IMG/VR virus record: IMGVR_UViG_3300027970_000710
Coordinates: 1 to 37,401 of that record
Source: a virus
Direction: 5' to 3' (one strand)
Length of the DNA: 37,401 nucleotides
Shown: one piece after another, positions 1-8,901 of the stretch
How the letters are laid out: every line of letters begins with the position of its first letter
Numbering within the stretch: the stretch's first letter is position 1
Notes under the pieces: generated by a model
The model's database searches: none
The model's input: only the letters and a program-made list of their open reading frames with translations
What the model was told of the DNA's origin: nothing
Made by a program: the position numbers and the translations under genes

Positions 1-506
1 ATCAGAATGCAGTAATGATTGCAGCCAGGATCTTGGGTTACGGTAAAGACTATGAATTTAGTTACGGAGGACAGAAGCATACTATCGATTTGACGACTTT
101 AGAAGATAGGGAATTTGATGAAAGCCTGATTACCCCTCATGTTAATGAATTCACTTATGAACTACCTTTCACAAAGACAAAGATTACTTTTAAAGTAATG
201 ACTGTTGGTGATGAAGAGAAAGTAAAAAAGGAATTAGATGGCTTAAAGAAAATCGATAAGAATCTAAACCCTGAATTATCTACAAGATTGAAGTTCATGA
301 TTACTTCAGTAGAAGGTAATAGAGAGCTAGGTGTTATCAGAAACTTTGTTGATAATGGATTACTGGCCAGAGATTCTAAAGCATTACGTGAATACGTTAA
401 GAAGGTTCAACCGGATATTGATCTAAATGTCACTGTTGAAGTAGGTGGTGTTGAGGAGGACATCACATTACCGATTACTGTTAGCTTTTTTTGGCCTGAC
501 TTCTGA
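1..506 (+). CDS. gp26-like baseplate hub / tail assembly chaperone (5' partial)
   Basis: The reading frame is open to the left edge (first whole codon at position 3), so the N-terminus is missing; the ATG at 15 is probably internal. The visible 160-odd residues have a polar, charged alpha/beta character with GDEEKVKKELDGL and end FFWPDF-stop, which recalls the T4 gp26 (T4 baseplate protein) family. In T4, gp26 and gp51 are needed for hub assembly but are not clearly part of the finished baseplate. Here the gene lies directly before the tape-measure gene, the classic position of the tail assembly chaperone G of long-tailed phages. Its last codons run over a T7 tract (486-492) where ribosomes could slip into the gp51-like frame. 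Family assignment is from recognition, not a search; the role as a chaperone is inferred from position. Confidence 0.6.
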   Translation, partial: QNAVMIAARILGYGKDYEFSYGGQKHTIDLTTLEDREFDESLITPHVNEFTYELPFTKTKITFKVMTVGDEEKVKKELDGLKKIDKNLNPELSTRLKFMITSVEGNRELGVIRNFVDNGLLARDSKALREYVKKVQPDIDLNVTVEVGGVEEDITLPITVSFFWPDF

Positions 507-750
507 GCATAGAAAGCATATATTTGATCAAATACATCAAATAGTCTTTCATGGTAACGGAGGATATTCTTTTGTAGAAATTTATGAACTCCCTATTCAT
601 TTAAGGAAATACATATACCATCAGATAAAAGAATATTACGATACACAAAACAAACAAGACTCACCAGAAGAATTAACTTCTAAAATTAAATCAGGTACCG
701 TTCAAGTACCGGATTACGCAAAAGGTAAAAAAACAGCATACAATGGATAG
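445..750 (+). CDS. gp51-like protein, probably made as a frameshift product of the gp26-like gene
   Basis: This +1/-2 frame carries conserved-looking protein sequence only from about position 493 (GLTSEHRKHIFDQI...), immediately after the T7 run. There is no ATG anywhere in the 101 codons; the only formal start is GTG at 445, and the residues before the T run (RRTSHYRLLLAFF) are just the out-of-frame reading of the upstream gene. A shift at TTT-TTT (486-491), either +1 or -2, would fuse it to the gp26-like protein as ...SFF(F)GLTSEHR. Both shifts keep the Phe codon-anticodon pairing because of the homopolymer. This matches the G/GT arrangement of tail chaperones upstream of tape-measure genes. 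Ends at TAG 748-750, overlapping a terminator-like hairpin. What is seen: the missing ATG and slippery run. Inferred: frameshifting. Confidence 0.6.
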   Translation: MVLRRTSHYRLLLAFFGLTSEHRKHIFDQIHQIVFHGNGGYSFVEIYELPIHLRKYIYHQIKEYYDTQNKQDSPEELTSKIKSGTVQVPDYAKGKKTAYNG

Positions 751-773
751 GCATCGTAAAACCGGTGCCTTTT
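750..773 (+). terminator. Terminator-like hairpin after the gp51-like frame
   Basis: GGCATCG (750-756) pairs with CGGTGCC (763-769), seven pairs including one G-U, with a TAAAAC loop and a TTTT tail. It begins at the last base of the stop codon and lies directly before the TATTTATAA promoter of the tape-measure gene. The short U tract makes it a modest terminator. Confidence 0.5.
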
Positions 774-775
774 CA

Positions 776-784
776 TATTTATAA
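776..784 (+). promoter_or_regulatory. TATTTATAA motif, putative late promoter of the tape-measure gene
   Basis: TATTTATAA ends three bases before the ATG at 788. The same nonamer recurs before other tail genes (3182, 8890) and all homing endonuclease genes. Its spacing implies a very short or absent leader. It is the reverse complement of the T4 late box TATAAATA plus one base, but all genes here read on this strand, so it is a distinct box or a convergent one. Confidence 0.5.
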
Positions 785-787
785 TAT

Positions 788-3172
788 ATGGCAGGTCTAG
801 ACGACAATATTAATAAAACCAATGCTAATCTACGTAAAGATGCTTTAGAGACAGCATCTATTGTAGAAGAAGCATTACGCTCCATAGCAGACAGCGTCAG
901 TACAGCTTTTGAAAATGCTTTAGGGGGAGGTAATACAGTAGGTCAAGCTCTGGCGAAAGACCTACAGTCTAGCTTTAACAGTCTGGCAAAAATTTCAAAA
1001 GAAACAGCTTCAAATGTATCTAAACTACAAGATGGTTTATTAAAATCTAAAACTGTCCAAGAGCAGATAAATAAAAGAAAAACTGACGAATTAGCTTTAG
1101 GTATAAGTCTTGCTACTGCCCTAAAGGCAGAAGGAGCTGCTCTGTCATCTATTGATGATTTAATTGACAAAACAACCGGTGAATTAAAAGACCAGGAAGT
1201 AGTTTATCAAAATTTAAATGACTCACAAAAAAGCATTGTTCAACAATACTCAGAAGCTTTAAAATACTCAAAAGAACAAACAGAAGAACTAAAAAAGCAA
1301 GAGAAACAAGCTAAAAAAATAGAGGATGCACGAGAGAAGAGTCTAGGGGTTTCTGGGAAGATACTTAAAACACTTGGAGTAATAAGAGGATTAGGAGATA
1401 GTGCTAAAAAAGCACAGATAGAGCTTAACGAATACGCTGAAGAATACAGGAAAACTAATGAAAAGGGAGAATACCCCTCCAAAATGCAATCCTTAGGTAA
1501 AGCTATAAGCTTAACCGGTAAAAACTTTGTTAAAGACTTACTAGATCCAGCGATACTATTAGGAAGTACGTTAAATCTGTTAATAGAAGGCTTTCTTGAA
1601 GTAGACAAACAGACTGAGGATCTTGCAAGGAATATGAATATGAGCTACGATTCCGCAGCTAATTTTAGATTTGAACTTGCAAAAACTGCATTGTCTGCAG
1701 GCAGTCTGTATGTTTCCACTAAAGGATTAGCAGAAACTAATCTAGCAATCAACGGAACTTTAGGGACTAACGTTAAACTTACCGACGAAAATGTTATTGC
1801 TTTTACTAAGTTAAGAACAGCTGCCGGTCTCACTAACGAGGAGTTAATGGGAATTCAATCTCTAACTCTCACTAACGGGAAGACTTTAAATGAAAACGCT
1901 GATATAATCTTAAAACAAGCCAATTTCACCGGGAGAAAAAATGGAGTACTTTTAAATGAAAAACAGATTCTCAAAGGTATAAAAGATATTTCAGCAGCCA
2001 CAACCCTAACTCTAGGTAAAAACCCGGGGTTACTTGCTCATGCAGCAGCAACTGCTAAATCTTTAGGGTTGGAAATGAGCCAGATAGAGAGTATCTCTAA
2101 CAGCTTATTAGACTTTCAATCATCTATTGAAAATGAACTATCCGCTGAATTACTAACAGGGAAGCAATTAAATCTAGAAACTGCAAGATATGCAGCTTTA
2201 ACCGGGGATGTAGCAACAGTAGCATCTGAGGTAGCAGCACAGTTAGGTTCCGCTGCAGAATTTGGTGAAATGAATAGAATCCAACAAGAAGCAATTGCTA
2301 AGTCTGTTGGGATGGGGAGGGAAGACCTTGCTAAAACTCTATATGTACAAGAACAGCTAAGAGGAGTTTCGGGGGATCAAGCTAAAATACAAGAAGATCT
2401 TATCAATAAAAGGATTGAGGAAGTTGGACTAGCACAAGCTCAAGCAGAATTAGCTAAAGGCGGTGTAGAATTACTAGAACAACAAGCCGGAAGAGCTACT
2501 GAGTTTAAGCTAGCAATGGATAGAATTAAGGAAGTAGTGGCTGATTTTGTAGCAGGGCCATTGGGACAATTCTTAACTAGCACAACCGGCATATACACAG
2601 TGATGGGGCTTATGGCAGTCACTGCATTACCAAAATTAATCAGCGGATTCGGTGTATTGGTAAAAGTAGCTAAAGCATTTAAGATACAGGAGATAGGAGC
2701 TGCTATTGCATCTGGTTGGACAGCAGCAATGTCTAGTCCTCAATCATTACTAACCGGTGGTGCTATTGGATTAGCACTAGGTGCCGGAATAACAGCAGCC
2801 ATTATGGCTGCAACCTCAGAAGCAGATGATTTATTCTCAGCAGGACAAGGAGGGGGAGGTTACGGGAAAAGAACCCTACTTGCACCAGAAGGAGCATTTA
2901 AGCTAAACGATTACGATAATATTATTGCAACAACCAATCCGGTTAATGTTAATGATATGATATCAGGACCTAAGGGTTCTATAAAACCTCAAGCACAAAC
3001 AACACAATCACAACCAACCAAGAGTGAGATAAGCATAGCACCTGCAAATACCCAAATAAACCTCAATCTAAACGGTGCTGCAATCGGCAATGCTAATGCA
3101 AGACAGGATTACGGAGTGGGCAGAGGATCTAAGACTTTCGGCGGTGCGGTAGACTATAGTGCACCTATTTAA
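788..3172 (+). CDS. Tail tape measure protein
   Basis: A 794-residue protein placed directly after the putative chaperone pair. The first ~220 residues are rich in A, K, E and Q and look like coiled coil (repeated LKKQEKQAKKIED-like stretches). The middle is long alpha-helical sequence with few aromatics, and residues ~590-690 hold two hydrophobic helical segments (around VMGLMAVTALPKLISGFGV and LALGAGITAAIMAA). The tail has a GGGGYGKRTLLAPEGAF...NDYDNIIATT motif of the kind found near the ends of phage tape measures (Gly-rich, then 'f.lnd.D.iiA'). Length control of the tail tube and DNA/protein passage at infection are known for the family. In T4 the counterpart is gp29 (590 aa); this one is longer. 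A late-type promoter sits 3 bases before the ATG. Confidence 0.8.
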   Translation: MAGLDDNINKTNANLRKDALETASIVEEALRSIADSVSTAFENALGGGNTVGQALAKDLQSSFNSLAKISKETASNVSKLQDGLLKSKTVQEQINKRKTDELALGISLATALKAEGAALSSIDDLIDKTTGELKDQEVVYQNLNDSQKSIVQQYSEALKYSKEQTEELKKQEKQAKKIEDAREKSLGVSGKILKTLGVIRGLGDSAKKAQIELNEYAEEYRKTNEKGEYPSKMQSLGKAISLTGKNFVKDLLDPAILLGSTLNLLIEGFLEVDKQTEDLARNMNMSYDSAANFRFELAKTALSAGSLYVSTKGLAETNLAINGTLGTNVKLTDENVIAFTKLRTAAGLTNEELMGIQSLTLTNGKTLNENADIILKQANFTGRKNGVLLNEKQILKGIKDISAATTLTLGKNPGLLAHAAATAKSLGLEMSQIESISNSLLDFQSSIENELSAELLTGKQLNLETARYAALTGDVATVASEVAAQLGSAAEFGEMNRIQQEAIAKSVGMGREDLAKTLYVQEQLRGVSGDQAKIQEDLINKRIEEVGLAQAQAELAKGGVELLEQQAGRATEFKLAMDRIKEVVADFVAGPLGQFLTSTTGIYTVMGLMAVTALPKLISGFGVLVKVAKAFKIQEIGAAIASGWTAAMSSPQSLLTGGAIGLALGAGITAAIMAATSEADDLFSAGQGGGGYGKRTLLAPEGAFKLNDYDNIIATTNPVNVNDMISGPKGSIKPQAQTTQSQPTKSEISIAPANTQINLNLNGAAIGNANARQDYGVGRGSKTFGGAVDYSAPI

Positions 3173-3181
3173 ACTGTAAGA

Positions 3182-3190
3182 TATTTATAA
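3182..3190 (+). promoter_or_regulatory. TATTTATAA motif, putative late promoter
   Basis: TATTTATAA lies 12 bases before the ATG at 3203, in the 30-base gap after the tape-measure gene. It probably starts the transcript for the 3203-8883 baseplate genes, which are tightly coupled. Confidence 0.45.
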
Positions 3191-3202
3191 CTAAATAAGA
3201 AC

Positions 3203-3490
3203 ATGGGAATACAAGACATACTTACAACCAAAGGCTCAACTTATACAAAATATAACGGAGCTACACCACCTACCAACCCCCTAGCTACAAAGGCCTCTAA
3301 AATGCACGCAGATCTAGCTGGAACACCCGGGTATTCATTAGATGGAGCATCATTTAGTGTAGTTAATACAGCTTACATCCAATACGATGATGGTGATAAT
3401 AACCCACTCCCACAGCCTTCACAATTAGATATGAACGGTAAAACTCCTGCAAAATATAAGAACCCAGAAAAAGGAACTACATACCCTTAA
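3203..3490 (+). CDS. Small structural-region protein of unknown function
   Basis: Ninety-five residues, no signal peptide, membrane segment or motif that I recognise. It is rich in Thr, Pro, Asn, Tyr and Gly (TPPTNPLATKASKMHADLAG), with an acidic DDGDNN stretch around residue 62, consistent with a small virion or assembly protein. Its stop overlaps the start of the next gene by one base (TAATG at 3488-3492), so the two are translationally coupled. Position between the tape measure and baseplate genes suggests a tail role; nothing more specific can be said. Confidence 0.65.
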   Translation: MGIQDILTTKGSTYTKYNGATPPTNPLATKASKMHADLAGTPGYSLDGASFSVVNTAYIQYDDGDNNPLPQPSQLDMNGKTPAKYKNPEKGTTYP

Positions 3491-5694
3491 TGGCTTTAAA
3501 GGACTTATTAACCGACCTATCGTCCTTTTATAAGGATAATCCCTACCAGGCAAAATATAAGACAAAAGCCGGGCCGGTTAATATTATGGAAACTCCTTTT
3601 AATCAAAGGAGCTTAAAATTTGGTAATGATAGACCGGGTGGAGGGAGTAGCAAACAGCCCTTTATACAAGAGCCTTTACCGGGGGTCAACTCTGATCCAA
3701 ATGCACCATTCCCAGACTTCTTATTAAGAGACCCTAAAAATGCTTTAAACGACAGGGTTGATGATTTAGAAAGAATCGGCAAATTCCTTTTAACAACCGA
3801 AGGTGGTTTATTTATAGCCAAGCAGGAACTACTTTCTTTACAAAATCCAATAGTACCAGGAAGACCTAACAGGTCAACCCCAACCTCAGGATTATACAAT
3901 CCGTTAATGACTCTTGCCCAGGTAGAAGCAGCAGGTACTGGATTACATATTGAAAAGCAGGGATTGTTTCCTATCTTCTCAAATACTGATAAGTATGCAT
4001 ATATCTACAAGACTGACCATAGTGCAGAAGAAAACAACAGGTTAACAATCCTCTATAACTTAAAAATAAACCCAGACCGTCCTAAGGTTGCAGCATCAGA
4101 AGCAAAAAAACTTGGAGTTTCTACCAATAGTGATTTAATACTTTCCTACTTAGGAGGACCTAATGTACGTCTATCAGGTAAAACAAATATAGGATTTGCC
4201 TCAGACGGACTCTCACCTTCTGCTATGCAGGAGAAAATTGACACTTCTTTAATAAACTCTCAAAATAAAACTTTAGATACTAGAATTAACTACACCGGAT
4301 CTTTAGGAGTTTCTTATAAAGCAAGCGATCTAGGGTATATCCAAATAGATACTGGAAATACAGACACTAACAGTCTTAATTTTTTAGGACAGAATAGTGT
4401 TTATGCTCTAGGAGTTTCAAATACTTTCCCAACACCTAACTTAAATAATACAACAGGTAAAGGAGCTTATACTCTTACCCAGCAGCAACTAGTAGCTAGG
4501 ACAGCTATCGGCAAAGTAGGAAGTACAAGTCTAACTAATATTTCCGATTTTAGAGAAACAATCAGAAAAACTTTTACAGAAGAAAAAGATCAAATAAAAC
4601 AGGACCAACAAGGTTTAATTTTTTTTAACTACCCCAATAGTACTATAAACCGGGAACAGAGAGTAGGATTAGGGAACCCAGGAAAAAGAAGTAGAAATAG
4701 AAGTAAATTAACTGACTACGATAATGATACGGTAGATAGAATTAATATGCTACCTCTGTATTATGATAATATTGTACTAGACCCGGATGTATTAACCCGT
4801 GATTTAGTTAAGTTTAGATTCGAAGTTATAGACAATGCTAACCCAGCCTTTTCGACTTTTATCCACTTCAGAGCATTCCTAGGAGCTATAAACGATAACT
4901 TTAAAGCAGAATGGAATCCTATAAAGTATATTGGAAGAGGGGAAAACTTTTATAATTACAGTGGCTTTTCTAGGGATATTAGCTTTTCTTTCAAGGTACA
5001 TCCACAATCAAGAGCTGAAATGAAATCAATCTACCAAAAATTACAGTACCTTGCCTCTTCTCTAGCACCAGACTACACAGGCGGTTATATGAAAGGAAAC
5101 CTGGTAAGATTGACTATCGGCGACTATCTTTATATTGTGCCTGGCTTTATTTCAAGTCTAACTTACAATATACCAGAAGATGCAGCCTGGGAAATTTCAT
5201 TAACAGAACCGGAAGACGGAGTAGATGTAGGAACAATGGAAACACCAAAATTCTTCGATGTTAATGTTTCATTTACACCGATTCACGATTTCGTACCTCA
5301 AGTAGGTAATAGTAAGAAGACAGCATTAATAACACCTGCTAGAGCAACCAATACCTATTTGGATACATTAGGTTACAATTCACAAGATAAACCTGGAAGA
5401 AATAATAAAATCTATAATTTCAATAATGACTACAAAAATGGCGAGTTTAGCTTTAACCAAGGAACAGGCTCATTAACAGATCAAGATTATATAACCGCTA
5501 CTAATCTACAGCAGTTTGCCACCGGTGAGGTTATTGGAGTAATTAATAAAGCAACTCCAAGAAAGATAAAAGTTGAAGTAGGGACTATAAAAGGCTTAGA
5601 TGCACTACTGGCACAGAACCTAAAACCACAAACACCGAAGAAAGCAAAAGTAGAGGTACCGCCAACCCCTGCAAAGACTAAGAAGAAGAAATAA
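3490..5694 (+). CDS. Large tail-tube/baseplate structural protein
   Basis: A 734-residue protein. The N-terminal half is long, Asn/Thr/Ser/Gly-rich and not recognisable. The region ~440-600 is a compact domain with W-N-P-I-K-Y-I-G-R-G, a Tyr-rich stretch, then RDISFSFKVHPQSRAEM and K-L-Q-Y-L-A-S; this order (W...GR...Y....R.I.FSF......E....L..LAS) is typical of phage baseplate/tube-initiator proteins whose beta-rich domain caps the tail tube. The last 25 residues are Lys/Pro-rich (PKKAKVEVPPTPAKTKKKK), perhaps disordered. It is coupled at both ends: TAATG with the upstream gene and TAATG (5692-5696) with the gp53-like gene. A role like T4 gp48/gp54 is possible but is an inference. Confidence 0.6.
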   Translation: MALKDLLTDLSSFYKDNPYQAKYKTKAGPVNIMETPFNQRSLKFGNDRPGGGSSKQPFIQEPLPGVNSDPNAPFPDFLLRDPKNALNDRVDDLERIGKFLLTTEGGLFIAKQELLSLQNPIVPGRPNRSTPTSGLYNPLMTLAQVEAAGTGLHIEKQGLFPIFSNTDKYAYIYKTDHSAEENNRLTILYNLKINPDRPKVAASEAKKLGVSTNSDLILSYLGGPNVRLSGKTNIGFASDGLSPSAMQEKIDTSLINSQNKTLDTRINYTGSLGVSYKASDLGYIQIDTGNTDTNSLNFLGQNSVYALGVSNTFPTPNLNNTTGKGAYTLTQQQLVARTAIGKVGSTSLTNISDFRETIRKTFTEEKDQIKQDQQGLIFFNYPNSTINREQRVGLGNPGKRSRNRSKLTDYDNDTVDRINMLPLYYDNIVLDPDVLTRDLVKFRFEVIDNANPAFSTFIHFRAFLGAINDNFKAEWNPIKYIGRGENFYNYSGFSRDISFSFKVHPQSRAEMKSIYQKLQYLASSLAPDYTGGYMKGNLVRLTIGDYLYIVPGFISSLTYNIPEDAAWEISLTEPEDGVDVGTMETPKFFDVNVSFTPIHDFVPQVGNSKKTALITPARATNTYLDTLGYNSQDKPGRNNKIYNFNNDYKNGEFSFNQGTGSLTDQDYITATNLQQFATGEVIGVINKATPRKIKVEVGTIKGLDALLAQNLKPQTPKKAKVEVPPTPAKTKKKK

Positions 5695-5996
5695 TGAATA
5701 GATACGCAGATACAACACTCTATAAAACCTCGACCGGGATTCAATATCAGGGACTAACCAGGTATCCAGAAATTTCATACGGGGAGGATGATGTTTATAC
5801 TTTTCCAGTAGCCGGGGATAGATTGGATAATTTAGCATATCAGTTTTACGGTGATTCTTCACTGTATTGGATTATTGCAGCAGCTAACCCCCAGATTGCA
5901 TATAATTTACTTTACACAGTACCTGGAGTACAGTTACGTATCCCCTTCCCAGTTGATAGAGTATTAAGTAGTTTTAATGAAATAAACAATGGTTAA
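5694..5996 (+). CDS. gp53-like baseplate wedge protein with LysM-like fold
   Basis: One hundred residues. The core RLDNLAYQFYGDSSLYWIIA, followed by an N-P and a final 'P.G..L.IP' (VPGVQLRIPFP), is the LysM-like signature of T4 gp53-type wedge proteins and of phage tail X proteins: a GD(R/T)LdnLA.qfYGd..lwWiIa.aN core and a closing IP. T4 gp53 locks neighbouring baseplate wedges together. The start overlaps the upstream stop by one base and the 3' end overlaps the next start by eight bases (ATG 5989), so it sits inside a coupled baseplate operon. Confident for the LysM/gp53 family, less so for the exact position in the particle. Confidence 0.75.
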   Translation: MNRYADTTLYKTSTGIQYQGLTRYPEISYGEDDVYTFPVAGDRLDNLAYQFYGDSSLYWIIAAANPQIAYNLLYTVPGVQLRIPFPVDRVLSSFNEINNG

Positions 5997-7539
5997 AATA
6001 TTAGGATTGCCTTTTGACGGGTATGTCGACAAACAAATAGGAATAAGACAGTCAAAACTTGCCAAGACTCAAAAAAGCCCGGAAGATTTAGTTGTATTTA
6101 ATTCTAATACAGCCTGGGTAAGATTATCCTCAGGAGTTAAGATAGAGCCTGATAAAGCATTAATATTAAAAGATAAATTAGGCATATCCCAGGATCAAAT
6201 AGTAGGAACAGGATTAGCAAGAAACTTAGTACTGTGGGCAGGAGTTTCAAGCTTTTCAACCGGATCTGATAGTGTTACATTAAATGAAAGACCATCAGGG
6301 GTAGTAGATAATCAATACCAAGGCTACGGCTTAAAAAACGCATATGGATTTTTAACAACCTCAGACCAGGGTTTGAAACCACCCCCAGGTATTACCGGAA
6401 TCAATAGCAGCTACAAAAATAATGGATCTTTAAGACAAGCTCAAGTAAATATTAAATGCTTCAGTAGATCGCAATTTGAAGCATTAGAGTCTATCTACTT
6501 ACGTTTAGGTTATACAATGATTTTAGAATGGGGTAATACAACCTACTTTAATAATGCAGGAGAAATTCAACAGACTAGAGCTTATAGTATTCCAAACCTA
6601 CTATATGGAAACGACGATTTAGATCCAGATAAAATAAAAGAGAGGATTCAAATTAATAAAACACAGACAGGGTGTAACTATGATGCAATGGTAGCAAAGG
6701 TCTGTAACTATTCTTGGAATTTAAATGAAGATTTAAGTTTTGATATTAAACTTGATTTAATTTCCGTTGGTGATATTGTAGATTCTTTAAAAGCTAATCT
6801 AGCAGGTTCTGCCGGAGAAATAACAGCACAAGTACAAACCTCGGGAAGTATCCAAAACCTTGTTAATATTGTAATTAATAAAGAAGTTTCAAAAGTTAAT
6901 AAGTTATTTTATGAAATGTACGATGAAGTATTTAAAAGTCTGCTTAGTGAATTTGGAAGCCCGGAAAACCAACAAGCTGTTAAACAGGTTGATAATATAG
7001 AAAAAACAGTAGGCCTGGTAGAGGAAGTACAAAAGAAATATGACGATGAAGTATTCGCTACACTAGAAAGACCGTATAAAGGGTATGAAGAAGCTGTTAA
7101 GATTTATGAAGAACTTGGAAAAGATATAGATAAGTTTAGAGCTGATCCAAAAATTATAGCTCTTGGAAAAGAGTTTGGGTATCAACAGGGGACAGCACTG
7201 GGGTCAAATGATTTGTATGCTAACTTCATATTAGAAACCAAACTTAATCAAAATGCAGCACAATCCGTAGAAGATTATAAATCAAAAATTAACACTCTTA
7301 GAAGCTACTTTGCTAATTTAAAACCGGTACCAGAAGATGAAGGTAAAAAGCAGCTTGAATATCTAAAAGCATCCACCGATCCACTAGGAACTTTAGTAAC
7401 AGCCTTAGACATAGGGTTTTTTGATACAGATAAAAAATATAAAATAGAGGATGTTAAATTTGAAGATGGAGGAGGTGATTTCGTCTTTACTAATCTATTA
7501 GAGGATAAAGTCTTTAAAAAGTATAATTTTGATGGATAA
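5989..7539 (+). CDS. Predicted baseplate protein, unknown family
   Basis: A 516-residue soluble protein without signal peptide or membrane helices. Notable parts: PPPGITGI at ~127, then SLRQAQVNIKCFSRSQFEAL and YLRLGYTMILEWGN (~145-185), a beta/alpha unit that looks like an oligomerisation domain, followed by a basic-acidic helical region from ~270 to 480 (DNIEKTVGLVEEVQKKYDDE and similar) probably coiled coil. The C-terminus is acidic and Gly-rich. It lies between the gp53-like wedge gene and the hub-like gene with 8-base overlap and 3-base gap, so it is almost certainly a baseplate or hub component. I cannot assign it to a named T4 gene product. Confidence 0.55.
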   Translation: MVKILGLPFDGYVDKQIGIRQSKLAKTQKSPEDLVVFNSNTAWVRLSSGVKIEPDKALILKDKLGISQDQIVGTGLARNLVLWAGVSSFSTGSDSVTLNERPSGVVDNQYQGYGLKNAYGFLTTSDQGLKPPPGITGINSSYKNNGSLRQAQVNIKCFSRSQFEALESIYLRLGYTMILEWGNTTYFNNAGEIQQTRAYSIPNLLYGNDDLDPDKIKERIQINKTQTGCNYDAMVAKVCNYSWNLNEDLSFDIKLDLISVGDIVDSLKANLAGSAGEITAQVQTSGSIQNLVNIVINKEVSKVNKLFYEMYDEVFKSLLSEFGSPENQQAVKQVDNIEKTVGLVEEVQKKYDDEVFATLERPYKGYEEAVKIYEELGKDIDKFRADPKIIALGKEFGYQQGTALGSNDLYANFILETKLNQNAAQSVEDYKSKINTLRSYFANLKPVPEDEGKKQLEYLKASTDPLGTLVTALDIGFFDTDKKYKIEDVKFEDGGGDFVFTNLLEDKVFKKYNFDG

Positions 7540-7542
7540 ACT

Positions 7543-8883
7543 ATGGGAGAATTTAAGAAATTTATAGACGAGGTTACTCTAAGTGCATACTATAGAGGAG
7601 CTAACATCCTCCAGTACAGCGACGGAGGAGGAGAACTATATATCTCCTTTCAGGTACTCTTAAAATTCCTAGAAGAGCAGGTGAACATGAAATCTAACGG
7701 AAAATCTATAGTTAAAATAGATTGGGAATCTGACAAACCGTATTTTGCTTTTTCAACCTCTGTTTCCTTTAACCTGCTTAAGTGTTATCTTTATAATAGT
7801 TACGTACCCACCAGTGACGGCGCATTCTCACAAAGTGGAGTTTTCACTTTTAATCCATTTAATACTTTTGCAACACCAAGCACTCCACCTCCTTTCCTTA
7901 CTACAGCACAAACTGAAAGGAGCGGAAAGATCAACGGGATTAATGATGCTTATACAAAAGCTAATGCAACTGAAAAAGTATATAGAGTTTACCCGCAAGT
8001 CGGTAATATAAACTACATTTACTTAAATGCAGGCTTTGTTGCAGAACAAATGACCAAACAGGCGGATGCTGCAGACTCAGCAGTAAGTGTACGTAAACTT
8101 TTACAAGGAATCTGTGATGAAGTAGGAAAAGCTTTAGGGAGCATTAACGACTTTCAAGTTATCTTAGATGATGATGAAAATATACTAACTATTATTGATT
8201 ATAACCAGAAACGAATTAAGGGCTTGGCTGATATTGAAGGCTCACAAGTCACAACAATTAAAGCACAGGGCTTGGGTAGCTTTGTCACTAGCATCTCTAC
8301 CCAAAGTAGTATAACACCAGAACTCGCAACTATGATCTCAGTCGGTGCACAAGCTAATGGAAACAAACCAGGAGTTGAAGCAGTTTCCTTTAGTTTGATG
8401 AACAAAGGGCTTATTGATAGGTTCTATGTTGAAAAATCAACGCCGGGAGAAACCGATAAAACAGATGAAGACATACTTGCAAAAAGCGAGAAAGAGAGAA
8501 GTACAAAATACGAAAAAACTAGAGAAGCTTATATAATCTTTATTGCAAATCAAAAAGAAAGTAGTGATAAAGTATTTTTTAAGTCGACAGACAAATTAAA
8601 CCTGGAGAATATTTGTGCAGACTTTTATAAAACACTCCTAGGAGCTTTTACCAACAACAAACAAACCTCCACAAGTTTTATACCTGTAAAAATAGATCTT
8701 AGCTTGGCAGGCATGAGCGGAATAAAAATCTTTCAGAGATTCACACTATCCGGAGACGTACTTCCTTATACATACAAAGACAATTTTGATTTTGTAATAA
8801 CCGGAGTTAGCCATGAAATCAGTAATAATGGAAGGTGGATAACTAAATTATCTGCTATTATAGCTTTGAAAGAAACCCAGTAG
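7543..8883 (+). CDS. Predicted baseplate hub-like protein
   Basis: A 446-residue soluble protein. The C-terminal ~80 residues (GIKIFQRFTLSGDVLPYTYK, then DFVITGVSHEISNNGRW and a final TKLSAIIAL) have the beta-barrel pattern seen at the ends of tail-hub proteins of the gp27/late-control-D type: a domain in which 'gI.if..F......lP..Y......F.I.gV.H.i....W.T.l' recurs. The N-terminal half has several aromatic beta-strands and a Pro/Thr loop (~105-120). It is followed 18 bases later by the lysozyme gene, which would fit a hub plus cell-puncturing device. Family assignment is by pattern only. Confidence 0.55.
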   Translation: MGEFKKFIDEVTLSAYYRGANILQYSDGGGELYISFQVLLKFLEEQVNMKSNGKSIVKIDWESDKPYFAFSTSVSFNLLKCYLYNSYVPTSDGAFSQSGVFTFNPFNTFATPSTPPPFLTTAQTERSGKINGINDAYTKANATEKVYRVYPQVGNINYIYLNAGFVAEQMTKQADAADSAVSVRKLLQGICDEVGKALGSINDFQVILDDDENILTIIDYNQKRIKGLADIEGSQVTTIKAQGLGSFVTSISTQSSITPELATMISVGAQANGNKPGVEAVSFSLMNKGLIDRFYVEKSTPGETDKTDEDILAKSEKERSTKYEKTREAYIIFIANQKESSDKVFFKSTDKLNLENICADFYKTLLGAFTNNKQTSTSFIPVKIDLSLAGMSGIKIFQRFTLSGDVLPYTYKDNFDFVITGVSHEISNNGRWITKLSAIIALKETQ

Positions 8884-8898
8884 TTCGTATATTTATAA
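8865..8898 (+). promoter_or_regulatory. Composite promoter: host-like TTTG-N19-TATATTTA overlapping TATTTATAA
   Basis: TTTG at 8865-8868, a 19-base spacer and TATATTTA at 8888-8895 match the Bacteroidota sigma-A consensus exactly in layout. The same bases hold TATTTATAA at 8890-8898, three bases before the ATG of the lysozyme gene. This is the only tail gene that has both elements, so it could be read early and late. Confidence 0.5.
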
Positions 8899-8901
8899 AA
8901 T

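Noticed and set aside
691-885. Minus-strand ORFs throughout (for example 691-885, 1240-1608, 13399-13839)
   Set aside because: All lie opposite well-supported + strand genes and encode low-complexity or Ser/Leu-rich shadow sequence; no minus-strand gene is needed.
7745-8011. Plus-strand ORF 7745-8011
   Set aside because: It is nested out of frame in the hub-like gene, Leu/Ser-rich, and lacks any start signal.
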